DNA from: Tethya wilhelma
Taxonomy: Eukaryota > Porifera > Demospongiae > Tethyida > Tethyidae
Direction of reading: 5' to 3'
Length of the DNA: 64,000 bases
Assembly (NCBI GenBank): GCA_964030475.1
Contig: CAXIPT010000003.1
Location: forward strand, 12,296,519-12,360,518
In this document: positions 13,101-23,654 of the stretch, piece after piece
How positions within the stretch are numbered: position 1 is the stretch's first letter
Layout of the letters: each line of letters starts with the position of its first letter
Translations under genes and position numbers: made by a program
The notes under the pieces: model-generated
What the model was told of the DNA's origin: nothing
Database searches by the model: none
Seen by the model: only the letters and a program-made list of their open reading frames with translations

Positions 13101-16100
13101 TCATTTGTGGATCAAAAACTTTCGACAGATACCAAATTAAGACTAGGAAATCTAAACTATTTGGGATGGAAAACAAAAAAAAAAATGGTGAATAGTTGTC
13201 GACAAAAATGATGAAAATTTCTCAACCTTGGCATCACTCACTTCGTGCCTCCTCTCCAGCAACTGTGCACACATCCGCCCTTGTTGCAAGAGGATGGAGA
13301 ACAGTCCAGGTAGGTGTGGTTCAACCTTTGACCCCAAGACAGATATCATTTGCCCAAACATGTTGAGGAAACCTTGCTGCTTCTTGAGAGAGATCACATG
13401 ATTTGGATCAATGATGTCATCACGACTGGCCTCATCTGATTATATATCGAAGCAATAAATCACATGACATGGTACCTCCCAAGATGACCAGTTGGGACAG
13501 ACTGCTAACCAAGGAGACTCTGAAATGGCAGTGTCAGTAACTTGATGAATTCTTTCATCTCGTCCCCCAAACAACCAGCAAGAAATCTCAGAATGACCCC
13601 CCTCCTGATGGCACCCCCCGATTTCCCTGTGTGATGACCCCCTGGTCTCAACATGCATCCGTAAAGGATCCTACAAATACAATCAGATCACAAATGGTTG
13701 GTTCAGTTTGACATCTTGAAACCAACTGTTGCCTCTCACCTGACCAACACAGGCATCATGTCCTCTCTATGCTCTTCACTGACAACAGAACAGCTGCTGT
13801 CCACACTGAAAGGAAATGTTGTCAAATCATGTCAACTGTTAGGAAAGACTGCACTCCCAAACCTGAAGCTATTCAACTCTTCACGAAATGTGTCATCATC
13901 TAGCAGTCGTTCCAGATTCTCTCTATAAATGGATCAATCGGAACACAAGTAGCACACACACACAGGCTGTTAAAGCTACTCACCGATATGGAAGCAGGTA
14001 AGGTGGCCTGTAGGTCATCATGCAGGCCAATGCCAGCCGCTGGATCTCAGAATCTTTATGAGTGAGCAGCTACAATAAAAACAAGACAGTGTCAAACAGC
14101 CTGTATGGCTGGCTAACTCTCACCTTCCTATACAGCTGGAGCAGTTCATCTTGTCTGTAGAGAGACTTGGGGTTGGTGAACCTCGTGAAGACAGCCAACA
14201 TGGCCGACAGGGTACTGGAACAAGATAGGACATGGTCAAAGTTCACACATGTGAGTAGTTTCAGGAAGAACACAAACTTCACCTTGTGAGGTGCTTCCTA
14301 GTTGCCTTTGCTGAGGACTTGACTTTCTCTTTGTCTACTAGTGGAGTAGCCTTCACTTCTCCTTCCTCTTTTCTTTCCTCCTCTTCCTTGGAGTCATCTT
14401 CAATTTCGTCACCAAGAGAGCAGCACAGACTCTGAGTCTCCATCAAATTGTCCTCTATCAAGAAATACTCATTTCTATAGGACACCACCATTGTGAATGA
14501 TGGTATGGTCACATCACAACATAAGTATATGATTGCACCAACTCACTTGATAAACCTGAGCAGCAGAGGTGCTAGGAGCCTGGAGCGTGGCTCGACCATG
14601 CTAGGACTTACAATGGCCACACACTTCCAGAGGAGGAGTCTGAAGTTGGTGTGGTCAGGCTGTCCCACTTCCAAGTCACGCACACACTGCTGACAGTGCT
14701 CGAACAGAACCGGAATGGAATCAAACCATTTAGTATTGGAATGGGACAGAGGAGAAGAGATCGGTACTGGATTCTCTGTGTTTCAAAAAAAAAGTTGATA
14801 GAAGGCTAGCAAATAAAGATCTTGTTACCAGCAATCGATGAAGCAGAGTCCAAGAATTGGCCAAACACATTCCAGAACATCTTCATATTCTCCTTAACAG
14901 CATACGAACTACAAACAACGGGTGGGAGTGTCGATGTAGCCTACACACAGACTACAACTCATACCTGATGAGCTCACAGACTGGTTCCCATACCAAACTG
15001 AAGTTGACATTCAACATGCTGATCAAGTAACGAAGAGCAACCTGAAGGAGAGTGGGAGAAATTTGACAAAGGAAGTTTAAACTGTCAATATATTCTGCCA
15101 CCTGGCACTACATAACATCAAGAGTATATGTAATTATATACTCTTATAAAATGATCAGCCAATAATTATTACATACCTCTTTACAGACATCTGGCAGGAC
15201 TGCAGATGTGTGGGGACTGTGCTTCAACTTCTGAAGCCACAATAGCTTGTCACGGTACTGGGAAGAAGAAAAGGACAGTGATGCACAGCTAGTAGAGCTA
15301 CAAGCATGGGTAGTGGTCATACTTCATTTAGAGATGGCTCAATTTCTTCAGCTTTCAAACAGGTTTCCAACACATCAACGACCAAAGACTGAACAGCACT
15401 ATCACCACCCTGTGTCTGTAGCTAGAGCGCACATGTTTGTGGTTAGAATGAGGACTCTATCATACATAACAATCTTATCAGCAGCTATTCTAGTTACCAG
15501 CGGTAGGCCAAGAGGCAGCTGTCGGAAACAACAGAGGATCTTGAGAGTTGTCAATCTGATCTATAATCATGGAATAACCAGCCATTACATTGCACTCGAG
15601 TGCACTGATCCACAGAGCCATGGAGTCGTAGCTACAACATACGTACAGATGAACTTGCGGAGGTCAGGTTGGGCTGTAGTGTGGATAAGAATTCCACCAA
15701 ATGCTTTGAATCAAGTCCACAGCCATGATCAGGGTCAAGGTCCCACGATGTCATCTCCTCTAGTGCAAGGTGGACAGAGCTCAATACAGAAAGAGATGTT
15801 GAATGGCTCCTAGGACAAATGTGCAAACACACAAGAGACATGAAATACCACATTAGGCACAATGGACAATACAAAACCATTGCACAATGACAAATGAATA
15901 TACATCACAGGCATGTAGAGAGACAGAGCAGACAGCATGTATGAACAGAATAATAACATGGGAAGAAAGAATGTGGGGTGAACAATTTGTACTTTGTCAG
16001 AGCTAAGAGTTGGTCCACAGTGATGCAGCCACGGCCACCATTCCTCACTAGTGCAGGGAGCAGTTGGGCTACAAGCAACACAGCCTCCCTCTCTCTTTCT

Positions 16101-18262
16101 CCCTCTCTTTGGGAGGTCAGCTGGTGGAAAAGCTCACTGAGAAGATCAGCCATATCTTTACCAGGACATCTGAAAGAGATTGAAATTGTTTGATATCCAC
16201 AAGCACACAACCAGGAAAGAGTTGGTGAACCTCGTGAAGACAGCCAACATGGCCGACAGGGTACTGGAACAAGATAGGACATGGTCAAAGTTCACACATG
16301 TGAGTAGTTTCAGGAAGAACACAAACTTCACCTTGTGAGGTGCTTCCTAGTTGCCTTTGCTGAGGACTTGACTTTCTCTTTGTCTACTAGTGGAGTAGCC
16401 TTCACTTCTCCTTCCTCTTTTCTTTCCTCCTCTTCCTTGGAGTCATCTTCAATTTCGTCACCAAGAGAGCAGCACAGACTCTGAGTCTCCATCAAATTGT
16501 CCTCTATCAAGAAATACTCATTTCTATAGGACACCACCATTGTGAATGATGGTATGGTCACATCACAACATAAGTATATGATTGCACCAACTCACTTGAT
16601 AAACCTGAGCAGCAGAGGTGCTAGGAGCCTGGAGCGTGGCTCGACCATGCTAGGACTTACAATGGCCACACACTTCCAGAGGAGGAGTCTGAAGTTGGTG
16701 TGGTCAGGCTGTCCCACTTCCAAGTCACGCACACACTGCTGACAGTGCTCGAACAGAACCGGAATGGAATCAAACCATTTAGTATTGGAATGGGACAGAG
16801 GAGAAGAGATCGGTACTGGATTCTCTGTGTTTCAAAAAAAAAGTTGATAGAAGGCTAGCAAATAAAGATCTTGTTACCAGCAATCGATGAAGCAGAGTCC
16901 AAGAATTGGCCAAACACATTCCAGAACATCTTCATATTCTCCTTAACAGCATACGAACTACAAACAACGGGTGGGAGTGTCGATGTAGCCTACACACAGA
17001 CTACAACTCATACCTGATGAGCTCACAGACTGGTTCCCATACCAAACTGAAGTTGACATTCAACATGCTGATCAAGTAACGAAGAGCAACCTGAAGGAGA
17101 GTGGGAGAAATTTGACAAAGGAAGTTTAAACTGTCAATATATTCTGCCACCTGGCACTACATAACATCAAGAGTATATGTAATTATATACTCTTATAAAA
17201 TGATCAGCCAATAATTATTACATACCTCTTTACAGACATCTGGCAGGACTGCAGATGTGTGGGGACTGTGCTTCAACTTCTGAAGCCACAATAGCTTGTC
17301 ACGGTACTGGGAAGAAGAAAAGGACAGTGATGCACAGCTAGTAGAGCTACAAGCATGGGTAGTGGTCATACTTCATTTAGAGATGGCTCAATTTCTTCAG
17401 CTTTCAAACAGGTTTCCAACACATCAACGACCAAAGACTGAACAGCACTATCACCACCCTGTGTCTGTAGCTAGAGCGCACATGTTTGTGGTTAGAATGA
17501 GGACTCTATCATACATAACAATCTTATCAGCAGCTATTCTAGTTACCAGCGGTAGGCCAAGAGGCAGCTGTCGGAAACAACAGAGGATCTTGAGAGTTGT
17601 CAATCTGATCTATAATCATGGAATAACCAGCCATTACATTGCACTCGAGTGCACTGATCCACAGAGCCATGGAGTCGTAGCTACAACATACGTACAGATG
17701 AACTTGCGGAGGTCAGGTTGGGCTGTAGTGTGGATAAGAATTCCACCAAATGCTTTGAATCAAGTCCACAGCCATGATCAGGGTCAAGGTCCCACGATGT
17801 CATCTCCTCTAGTGCAAGGTGGACAGAGCTCAATACAGAAAGAGATGTTGAATGGCTCCTAGGACAAATGTGCAAACACACAAGAGACATGAAATACCAC
17901 ATTAGGCACAATGGACAATACAAAACCATTGCACAATGACAAATGAATATACATCACAGGCATGTAGAGAGACAGAGCAGACAGCATGTATGAACAGAAT
18001 AATAACATGGGAAGAAAGAATGTGGGGTGAACAATTTGTACTTTGTCAGAGCTAAGAGTTGGTCCACAGTGATGCAGCCACGGCCACCATTCCTCACTAG
18101 TGCAGGGAGCAGTTGGGCTACAAGCAACACAGCCTCCCTCTCTCTTTCTCCCTCTCTTTGGGAGGTCAGCTGGTGGAAAAGCTCACTGAGAAGATCAGCC
18201 ATATCTTTACCAGGACATCTGAAAGAGATTGAAATTGTTTGATATCCACAAGCACACAACCA

Positions 18263-18318
<56 letters not shown>

Positions 18319-21300
18319 ATAGATCGAGTACTATGTAAGTGATATCATCAACTATCTGGAAGCAAAGATGGATAGTTAACTTAATGTGTACACAACCCTT
18401 GTACCTGAACAATACACAATGATGCTCCAAAATTGATTTTACATCTACCAATGTCCAAACAAAACAATGTGCATTTTACACACAATCTGCCAGCCACTTA
18501 CTGCACTGACTGTAGGCAGACCAAACAGCTCCACAGGATGGACTGCCTCTCCTTGTCAATAACAGCACCATTTCTCAAACTCTGTGCGCACTCTTCTACG
18601 TGCCTTGTCAACATGGCAACGACCTTTGACTCTGGGAGCTCAATACAAAGTTGAAAGTTCAGGGTTGAAAGTTGTCCAGTGGAATGCTTGGAATTGAAAT
18701 GAAGACAGAGCTGACACAGAAATATCAGAATGAGACTCTGGTTTGCATCCGATACTAACGCTGCCTCACAGTATTCTAAACACCCGGGAAGGAAGACCTA
18801 TTAAGGAGAGTGTCGATGTTCAACAATGACATAATGATGAGACAAAATAAGAGGAAAACAGGAAGAGAGTGGCAAAACAAACACTTGTTGTAAATGTATC
18901 ACTCGTGCTTACACTCTCAAAGCTGTTCCATTTCTCTACCAACTCTTGAAAGAATTCAACAACCACTTGCACACTTTGCCCATCCACTCTCTCCCAAGAA
19001 CACACCCCTCTAACGAGGTCCAACAGCAGAGGCTGGCAGTCAGGAACAACAGGACTGACGAGTATGAGGGACGCTACCACATGAGCTCCCACCAGGAACA
19101 CCTCTGGAGGAAGACTCAGGTCCAAAATGAGACTGTGTAGTCCCTGAGAATGGAGAGGGAAGGTCTAGCTAGGAGATACACAAGACATATACAAGTTTGA
19201 CAGAGGAGGGGTTTTGACAATCAAGCTGAAACGTCAACAACTAGCAGTACAACAACATATCTCTCTCCCCTCCCCTCCCATTCCATACTTGTATCAGTTC
19301 AGGTCCACAGTTTATCCTGCTTCCCCTCCTCCAAGAAACCAGGACTCCAACAAGATGGAGGGTATGAGACAGACCTCGAGCTGTACTCTCATCTTGGCCA
19401 TCATTCCAAGCCTCGTGTAACTCTGACAAATGAGCCTTGAGAAAGAAGAAGGCAACAAAATAAAGTAAAGAAGAGGAAAAGAAGAAAAGGAACAAACAAG
19501 AATAGAACAGGCTTATCACAAAACACACTGTCTGTACCAGCAGAGGCTTCCAGAGAGGAGTGGACGCGTCCTTGCGACAATATTCAGCCATCATTTCCAC
19601 CATTTTGTAGACGGCTCCAAACACAGCATCTGAGGAATGCCCACAAGAGCTCAGTTTCCACAGCAACACTCCAAGGAGGCTCTCGGTAGAGGAATGGAAC
19701 TGGTAGGCCACACCTTTGCACACCTCAAAGAGGAGCTGGCCAACACCTTCACTGAGCTGTACGGGCGGGCACAGTCAGGTCACATGACTCACAAATACAT
19801 GTGCACACTATACATGCAGTGGTGGAGATAAACGATTGATTGCTAAATCGAAACGTTTTAAGACTAATGCACCACTACTTTGGGTAATAGTCAACTAGTA
19901 TGTTTGCTTTGCAGCCATAGGCCATTAGCAATCAGCTAATGACAATATTAGAGATTTGTTTTAACCCCCTCAAATTATATGTAAACAGAGATAGTAGCTC
20001 ACATGACACATGCTCATAACAATATTCATGCACTGATGCAACAGAAGCTAGCAATAGTGACTTCACTGCTGACTAATTTTTGCACAAACAATGCACCTTG
20101 GTAGTAAGGTTATCTGGTTGTCATGTGCTGCACACACATGGTGTTCTCAGTTTTCATTATACTTCAACTCGTGGGGAAACATACACATTGAAAATTGTGA
20201 CAACTACAGTAACATGAAATGTTTATCATTTTGATGTGTGATTACACAAACTATAATACTTACACCAATACCCATTGTTGATAGTGCTAAGTACAATTAC
20301 CTCAGCTTGCTTCAACAGGAAACGGGTCATCATTTCCACCAGCCACTGCTGGTCACGAACCTACAACAAATAAAGGTTGGTGTCTATCATGTGACGTGTG
20401 ACTTGGAAACAGGAAGGATGTTGGGTTGGCTCACCTTGCGAAGTAAGAACCCAAAACTTTCGACTGCAAACCTCCTGATGTGTGGCTTCTGAGCTGGCAA
20501 CAGTAGCTGAGAATAGAGACTGTACACACCGAGAAAACAGACTGAATTTAAACACAAACACTTAGTGTAGCTGGGGAGCATAGCTAGTGCTATAATTATA
20601 TCATGGCTTACTCAAACACATTCTCTAAATCCTTTAACATGTGTCGCCATAAAAACTTCACCAAGTACGCCAGAGTAGTGAACACACACTTCAAATTCCA
20701 ATCAAATATTGCGTGTGTGTGTGTGTGTGTGTGTGTGCGCACGTGATGGTGAGGTGGGGGGAAACAGTAGTACACAAGACAAATAATTATCACACATGAG
20801 GACTACTAATTAGGTGGTGATAAATACAAGCAGTGTGGTTGTTACCTGAATCACATCAGTGTCCAAGGTGTCACATAGTGCTACCAGTATGGGAAAGAAG
20901 ACACTAAAGTGAGGATAGAACTGGGACTGGAGATCCCTAGCCAACTGAACCAGTAGGTCCAGCAAAGGCTCATAAGCAAGGCTATCTTTAATGCTCAGGT
21001 AGTGCTTGAGTTGAATTATGATTTCCTCCTGTAAAGGTTATGATTATGTACTCTCTGGGTGTATATGCTTCCATATATGGTAAGGAGTAAAGACGTTACC
21101 TTGTGATGTACTAGCAGAGCTAGGCTATCAACCTTATTGCGGATACTGTGTGAAAAAGATACAAAGTCCAAAGTGCAATTCAACTCCTTCCATTTTCTGA
21201 GACCCTCGCTGAAGTAGGTGACATCACATTCCTAATTAAATGAAGATAAGTAACCAATGGCAATGATCATGCATACACTGACCTCTGGTGTGGTGGGTGT

Positions 21301-21532
21301 GGCTTGAACACGATGAGCTACATCAATGCTGATGCTTGCAATTCTCTCTGAAAATGACTGGAACTGGAGAGAGAAAAAGTTGATGACACATACTCAGAAC
21401 TACACAGATAATACTCTTAGTGTAATTCTTTGGGTTTTGGGAAATAATATGGAGTAGATAACTCACTCTGAACAGCTTCTTGAAGTCAACCTTCTGTCCT
21501 GATCGCCTCTCTTTGCGCTTCTTTCTCTCCAT
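4586..21532 (-). CDS. UTP20: UTP20, small-subunit processome HEAT-repeat protein (many exons)
   Basis: A gene of about 17 kb with dozens of short exons. It starts at ATG 21532 (MERKKRKERRSGQKVDFKKLFR, then a GTGAGT donor). The next exon (about 21283-21364; SFSERIASISIDVAHRV) matches the start of animal UTP20. Later exons carry recognisable UTP20 segments: FTRFTNPKSLYRQDELLQLY (about 14.1 kb), APTPLMKLIAVW (12.8 kb), SEPEADFFENVRHVQLHRR (10.95 kb), RMPLPSLGSH (8.3 kb), EEDIYDSQRQSSAFPLLK (7.65 kb). The last exon (4586-4735) is a very basic tail ending KLKSKRK. UTP20 (DRIM) is a nucleolar alpha-helical-repeat scaffold needed for 18S rRNA processing in the U3 processome. Several introns have (GA)n, i.e. 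sense-strand (CT)n, next to the 3' splice site. As assembled, a perfect 2.05-kb duplication (14172-18265) would put a stop in the reading frame. Exon borders were not all fixed one by one. Confidence 0.93.
5275..5326. repeat. (GA)n microsatellite in a UTP20 intron
   Basis: About 26 GA units. On the transcribed strand it reads (CT)n directly in front of an acceptor (CTCAACCCACAG), so it serves as the polypyrimidine tract. Confidence 0.95.
8048..8213. repeat. 35-bp minisatellite in a UTP20 intron
   Basis: Direct tandem copies of a 35-bp unit begin at 8063, 8098 and 8133, with a diverged fourth at 8165 and partial units at both ends. Each unit contains gtgaactgtcgactgttaac, including the palindrome GTCGAC, and tagctagaca. 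Copies 1-3 are essentially identical, so the array is young. No coding role is seen. Confidence 0.9.
10041..10111. repeat. (GA)n microsatellite with one unknown base
   Basis: About 35 GA units, with N at 10061, inside a UTP20 intron. The sense strand is (CT)n. The N marks an uncertain repeat length. Confidence 0.95.
11921..12003 (-). tRNA. tRNA-Leu (anticodon CAG)
   Basis: An 83-nt type II tRNA on the minus strand. The acceptor stem GTCAGGA pairs with TCCTGAC. An A box (TGGCCGAGCGG) and B box (GGGTTCGAATCCC) are present. The anticodon arm is CTACG-TTCAGGT-CGTAG with anticodon CAG, and the long variable arm (TCTACTCTTGTAG) is typical of leucine tRNAs. No tRNA intron. Downstream on the same strand is a run of about 15 T, a strong Pol III terminator. 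The gene lies in a UTP20 intron in the same orientation as the host. Confidence 0.96.
14172..16216. repeat. Tandem duplication, copy 1 (inside UTP20)
   Basis: This 2045-bp block recurs at a constant offset of 2049 bp (14172 to 16221, 16211 to 18260). All predicted peptides I compared between copies are identical. It contains several UTP20 exons, including the part of the exon ending ...LSAMLAVFTRFTN. Copy 1 is joined to copy 2 by a 4-nt filler (aaga, 16217-16220). Confidence 0.93.
16221..18265. repeat. Tandem duplication, copy 2 (inside UTP20)
   Basis: Direct repeat of 14172-16216. Its right end coincides with the start of a (CA)n microsatellite at 18265. Its left end cuts through a UTP20 exon, which then runs into intron sequence with no donor site. 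Both are marks of either a recent rearrangement or an assembly error. Confidence 0.93.
18265..18317. repeat. (CA)n microsatellite at the duplication border
   Basis: About 26 CA units directly abutting the end of duplication copy 2, in a UTP20 intron. Such a repeat is a plausible breakpoint or mis-assembly site. Confidence 0.95.
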
Positions 21533-21772
21533 CGCTGTCTGCTATGATGATGGCAACCACGTCCACGTGGCTAGGATTGGAGTAAAAAAAGGTCAATCAA
21601 TTACGTCAGCTTTGCGCAGGCGCGCGCGCGCACGCGCACATAGTCACTTGATTGCATTGATTAGCGACTCACGTCCTGTTTTCGCACCAAGATCAAATTC
21701 ATTACTGCATTCTCTTGCACACCCAGATTCGATTGTCTGATATAATATTTTTATATCAACTATGGTGATCAG
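21533..21772. promoter_or_regulatory. Shared divergent promoter region, UTP20 / fucosyltransferase-like
   Basis: 240 bp separate the two divergent start codons. The core holds an alternating GCGC tract (about 21613-21640, TTTGCGCAGGCGCGCGC and CACGCGCACA) that contains NRF1-like half sites, a rare GC-rich island in this AT-rich sequence. The transcript ends are not mapped. Confidence 0.55.
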
Positions 21773-23323
21773 ATGCGAAGTAGCATGGCTGTTTCCAATC
21801 ATAAATTACACAGGTGTTTATGTTTCTTCTTAGTGATAAGTGTAGTCCTGATAGTAGCTACCCTCTACTATGACAATCCCACAGTACGAGAGAGATCGTG
21901 TCTACCGCAAGCGATGACTAGTACAGTTGCAACACCGACGGTCAAAGCATCCCATGACAGTGATAATGGGATGATAGTGGACTTTGAAAATATCAAGGAG
22001 AATCCTTACAAAGAGAGAGAAGAGTGGAAGACGTTTCGAACAGCTCTCGAGAAGTACAGGACGTTTCACAAGAGTCAGATTGATGAATTAAAGTCAGGCA
22101 AAAGTGAAAATGTGAGAACTTTAACATGGGCCTGTTCTCAGGAACTCTGTTCTGGTCTGGGTGATCAGCTATTCAGAGTTCAGTACTTCTTCCTCATAGC
22201 TCTTATGTCAAATCGTGTGTTCACCATTCGCTGGGACAATAAAATGCAGAGGACAACCAAATATCTTGTACCTAACAAAATTGACTGGTCTTACTTCAAC
22301 AGCAGTCAAGGCATGTGTGACGACAATCGCAAACACGCATGTTCTCATACTGTACATGACGTTACCTCCTTCTGGGGCTTTGGCTGGACTAAGAAAGAAG
22401 TAGCGAAATTCGAGGAGATATTGTTTGGTAGCAAACAGCAGCACGTCACTGTCACTGGTGAAGTGGTCAATTCTGTGATGTACATTGGGAATTCAACAGC
22501 CACTGAACTAGGAGAGAAAATAGTGAAAGGATTTGAGAAAATTGGTTTAAGAGAGATCTTAACAAGGAGAGAAAATGATACCGTTTACACAGACCACAAG
22601 CCCCTCTGGTACACAATGTTTCACAAGCTTGGTGTGCACCATTTGATGGAGATTCCAGAGATCAGTAACGGAAAGATGCAGCCGAGCAATCCATGGCTCT
22701 ACGTGAGTCACATCATCTTCACCTATCTCTTTGGATTCCCTCAGAAACTAGTGAACAAAGTTCAAGAATATCAGAAATCACTTAAACTTTACAATAAAGA
22801 CTATTTGGTGGTGCACCTGAGAACTGGTTTTCTCGGTACAAAGGACAAAGAACTGTGGGCTACTCGTTATATTCACGAGGGCTGGAAGCTCTTCTCCAGC
22901 AAAGATCACTGGAGGTGCATCATACAACATAGCATTGAGCTACGGAACAGAACATTGGGCTCAAATGCTCCTATTTATGTCAGCACGGACTCTGACCTTG
23001 TGAAAAATATGGTCGAAAAAGAGTTCAGTACACAAAACATCAAATTTAGCCACCTAGCGCTGGTCCATTCCAGACTTAGCCACGATAAGAAGTGTGCTAG
23101 TAAGACTTCTGACCCAGCCGGTGAAGCTCATGTTGCCACTTGGCTAGATTTCTTCATGTTGGCCGAGGCAAAAGTAATTGTCCATTCTGAGAGCTCGTTT
23201 TCAGTGAATGCAGCTTTTTTGAAGCCCATTCCTCACCCAGCACATTCATGGGTAGTGTACGATACAAATATGGGCTGTTTAGCATCCCATATTGCTGGAA
23301 ATTCAACTTGTATATGTAAATAA
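21773..23323 (+). CDS. Type II membrane glycosyltransferase, fucosyltransferase-like
   Basis: A single-exon frame of 516 residues. A short basic cytosolic N-terminus is followed by a signal anchor (about residues 18-34, CFFLVISVVLIVATLYY), the layout of Golgi glycosyltransferases. GLGDQLFRVQ (from about 127) resembles the donor-site glycine loop. VVHLRTG (about 345) resembles the conserved HxRxG peptide of the GT23/O-fucosyltransferase group. WLDFFMLAEA...SSF...AAF (about 457-485) resembles their last motif. N-glycosylation sites and paired cysteines are present. By family knowledge it would transfer fucose (or a related sugar) to glycans in the Golgi lumen; acceptor and linkage cannot be read. 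An out-of-frame ATG at 21762 opens a short overlapping upstream frame, and M5 is an alternative start. The lack of introns is unusual here. Confidence 0.7.
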   Translation: MRSSMAVSNHKLHRCLCFFLVISVVLIVATLYYDNPTVRERSCLPQAMTSTVATPTVKASHDSDNGMIVDFENIKENPYKEREEWKTFRTALEKYRTFHKSQIDELKSGKSENVRTLTWACSQELCSGLGDQLFRVQYFFLIALMSNRVFTIRWDNKMQRTTKYLVPNKIDWSYFNSSQGMCDDNRKHACSHTVHDVTSFWGFGWTKKEVAKFEEILFGSKQQHVTVTGEVVNSVMYIGNSTATELGEKIVKGFEKIGLREILTRRENDTVYTDHKPLWYTMFHKLGVHHLMEIPEISNGKMQPSNPWLYVSHIIFTYLFGFPQKLVNKVQEYQKSLKLYNKDYLVVHLRTGFLGTKDKELWATRYIHEGWKLFSSKDHWRCIIQHSIELRNRTLGSNAPIYVSTDSDLVKNMVEKEFSTQNIKFSHLALVHSRLSHDKKCASKTSDPAGEAHVATWLDFFMLAEAKVIVHSESSFSVNAAFLKPIPHPAHSWVVYDTNMGCLASHIAGNSTCICK

Positions 23324-23579
23324 TGCTTTTTTAAATTATTTATTGAAACAATGATAAACAAGGGGATGTCATAGGTAGGTGTGGCCAATAATATATGGGG
23401 TCACTACGTACTACTACAGAGCTCTGCTGCATTATTATTGGCTGGCAATGCATATTCTTTTGTCACGTTGTGTACTCAAAACAATGGCCTGATATTGCAT
23501 AATTTATCACGAGCCTCGTTCGCGCGTTATAGGTCAAAGGTCGTCACGTCAAAACGTACTTGCATGCCGCGCACATTAC

Positions 23580-23654
23580 TATACTGGGCATGCGCAGTAC
23601 TTAGCGTCAGTTTACCTAAGCAACAGTGCGGGAAATTGATCTGGACTCTGAAAG
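23580..23654. promoter_or_regulatory. Promoter-proximal NRF1-like site of the 23655 gene
   Basis: CTGGGCATGCGCAG at 23585-23598 is the exact reverse complement of CTGCGCATGCCCAG in the DALRD3/30165 promoter. It sits about 57-70 bp upstream of the ATG at 23655. It resembles the NRF1 consensus (GCGCATGCGC). Confidence 0.5.

Noticed and set aside
15247..15813. 188-codon plus frame inside the UTP20 duplication (also 17296-17862)
   Set aside because: It crosses UTP20 exons and introns in the antisense direction and has no family features.
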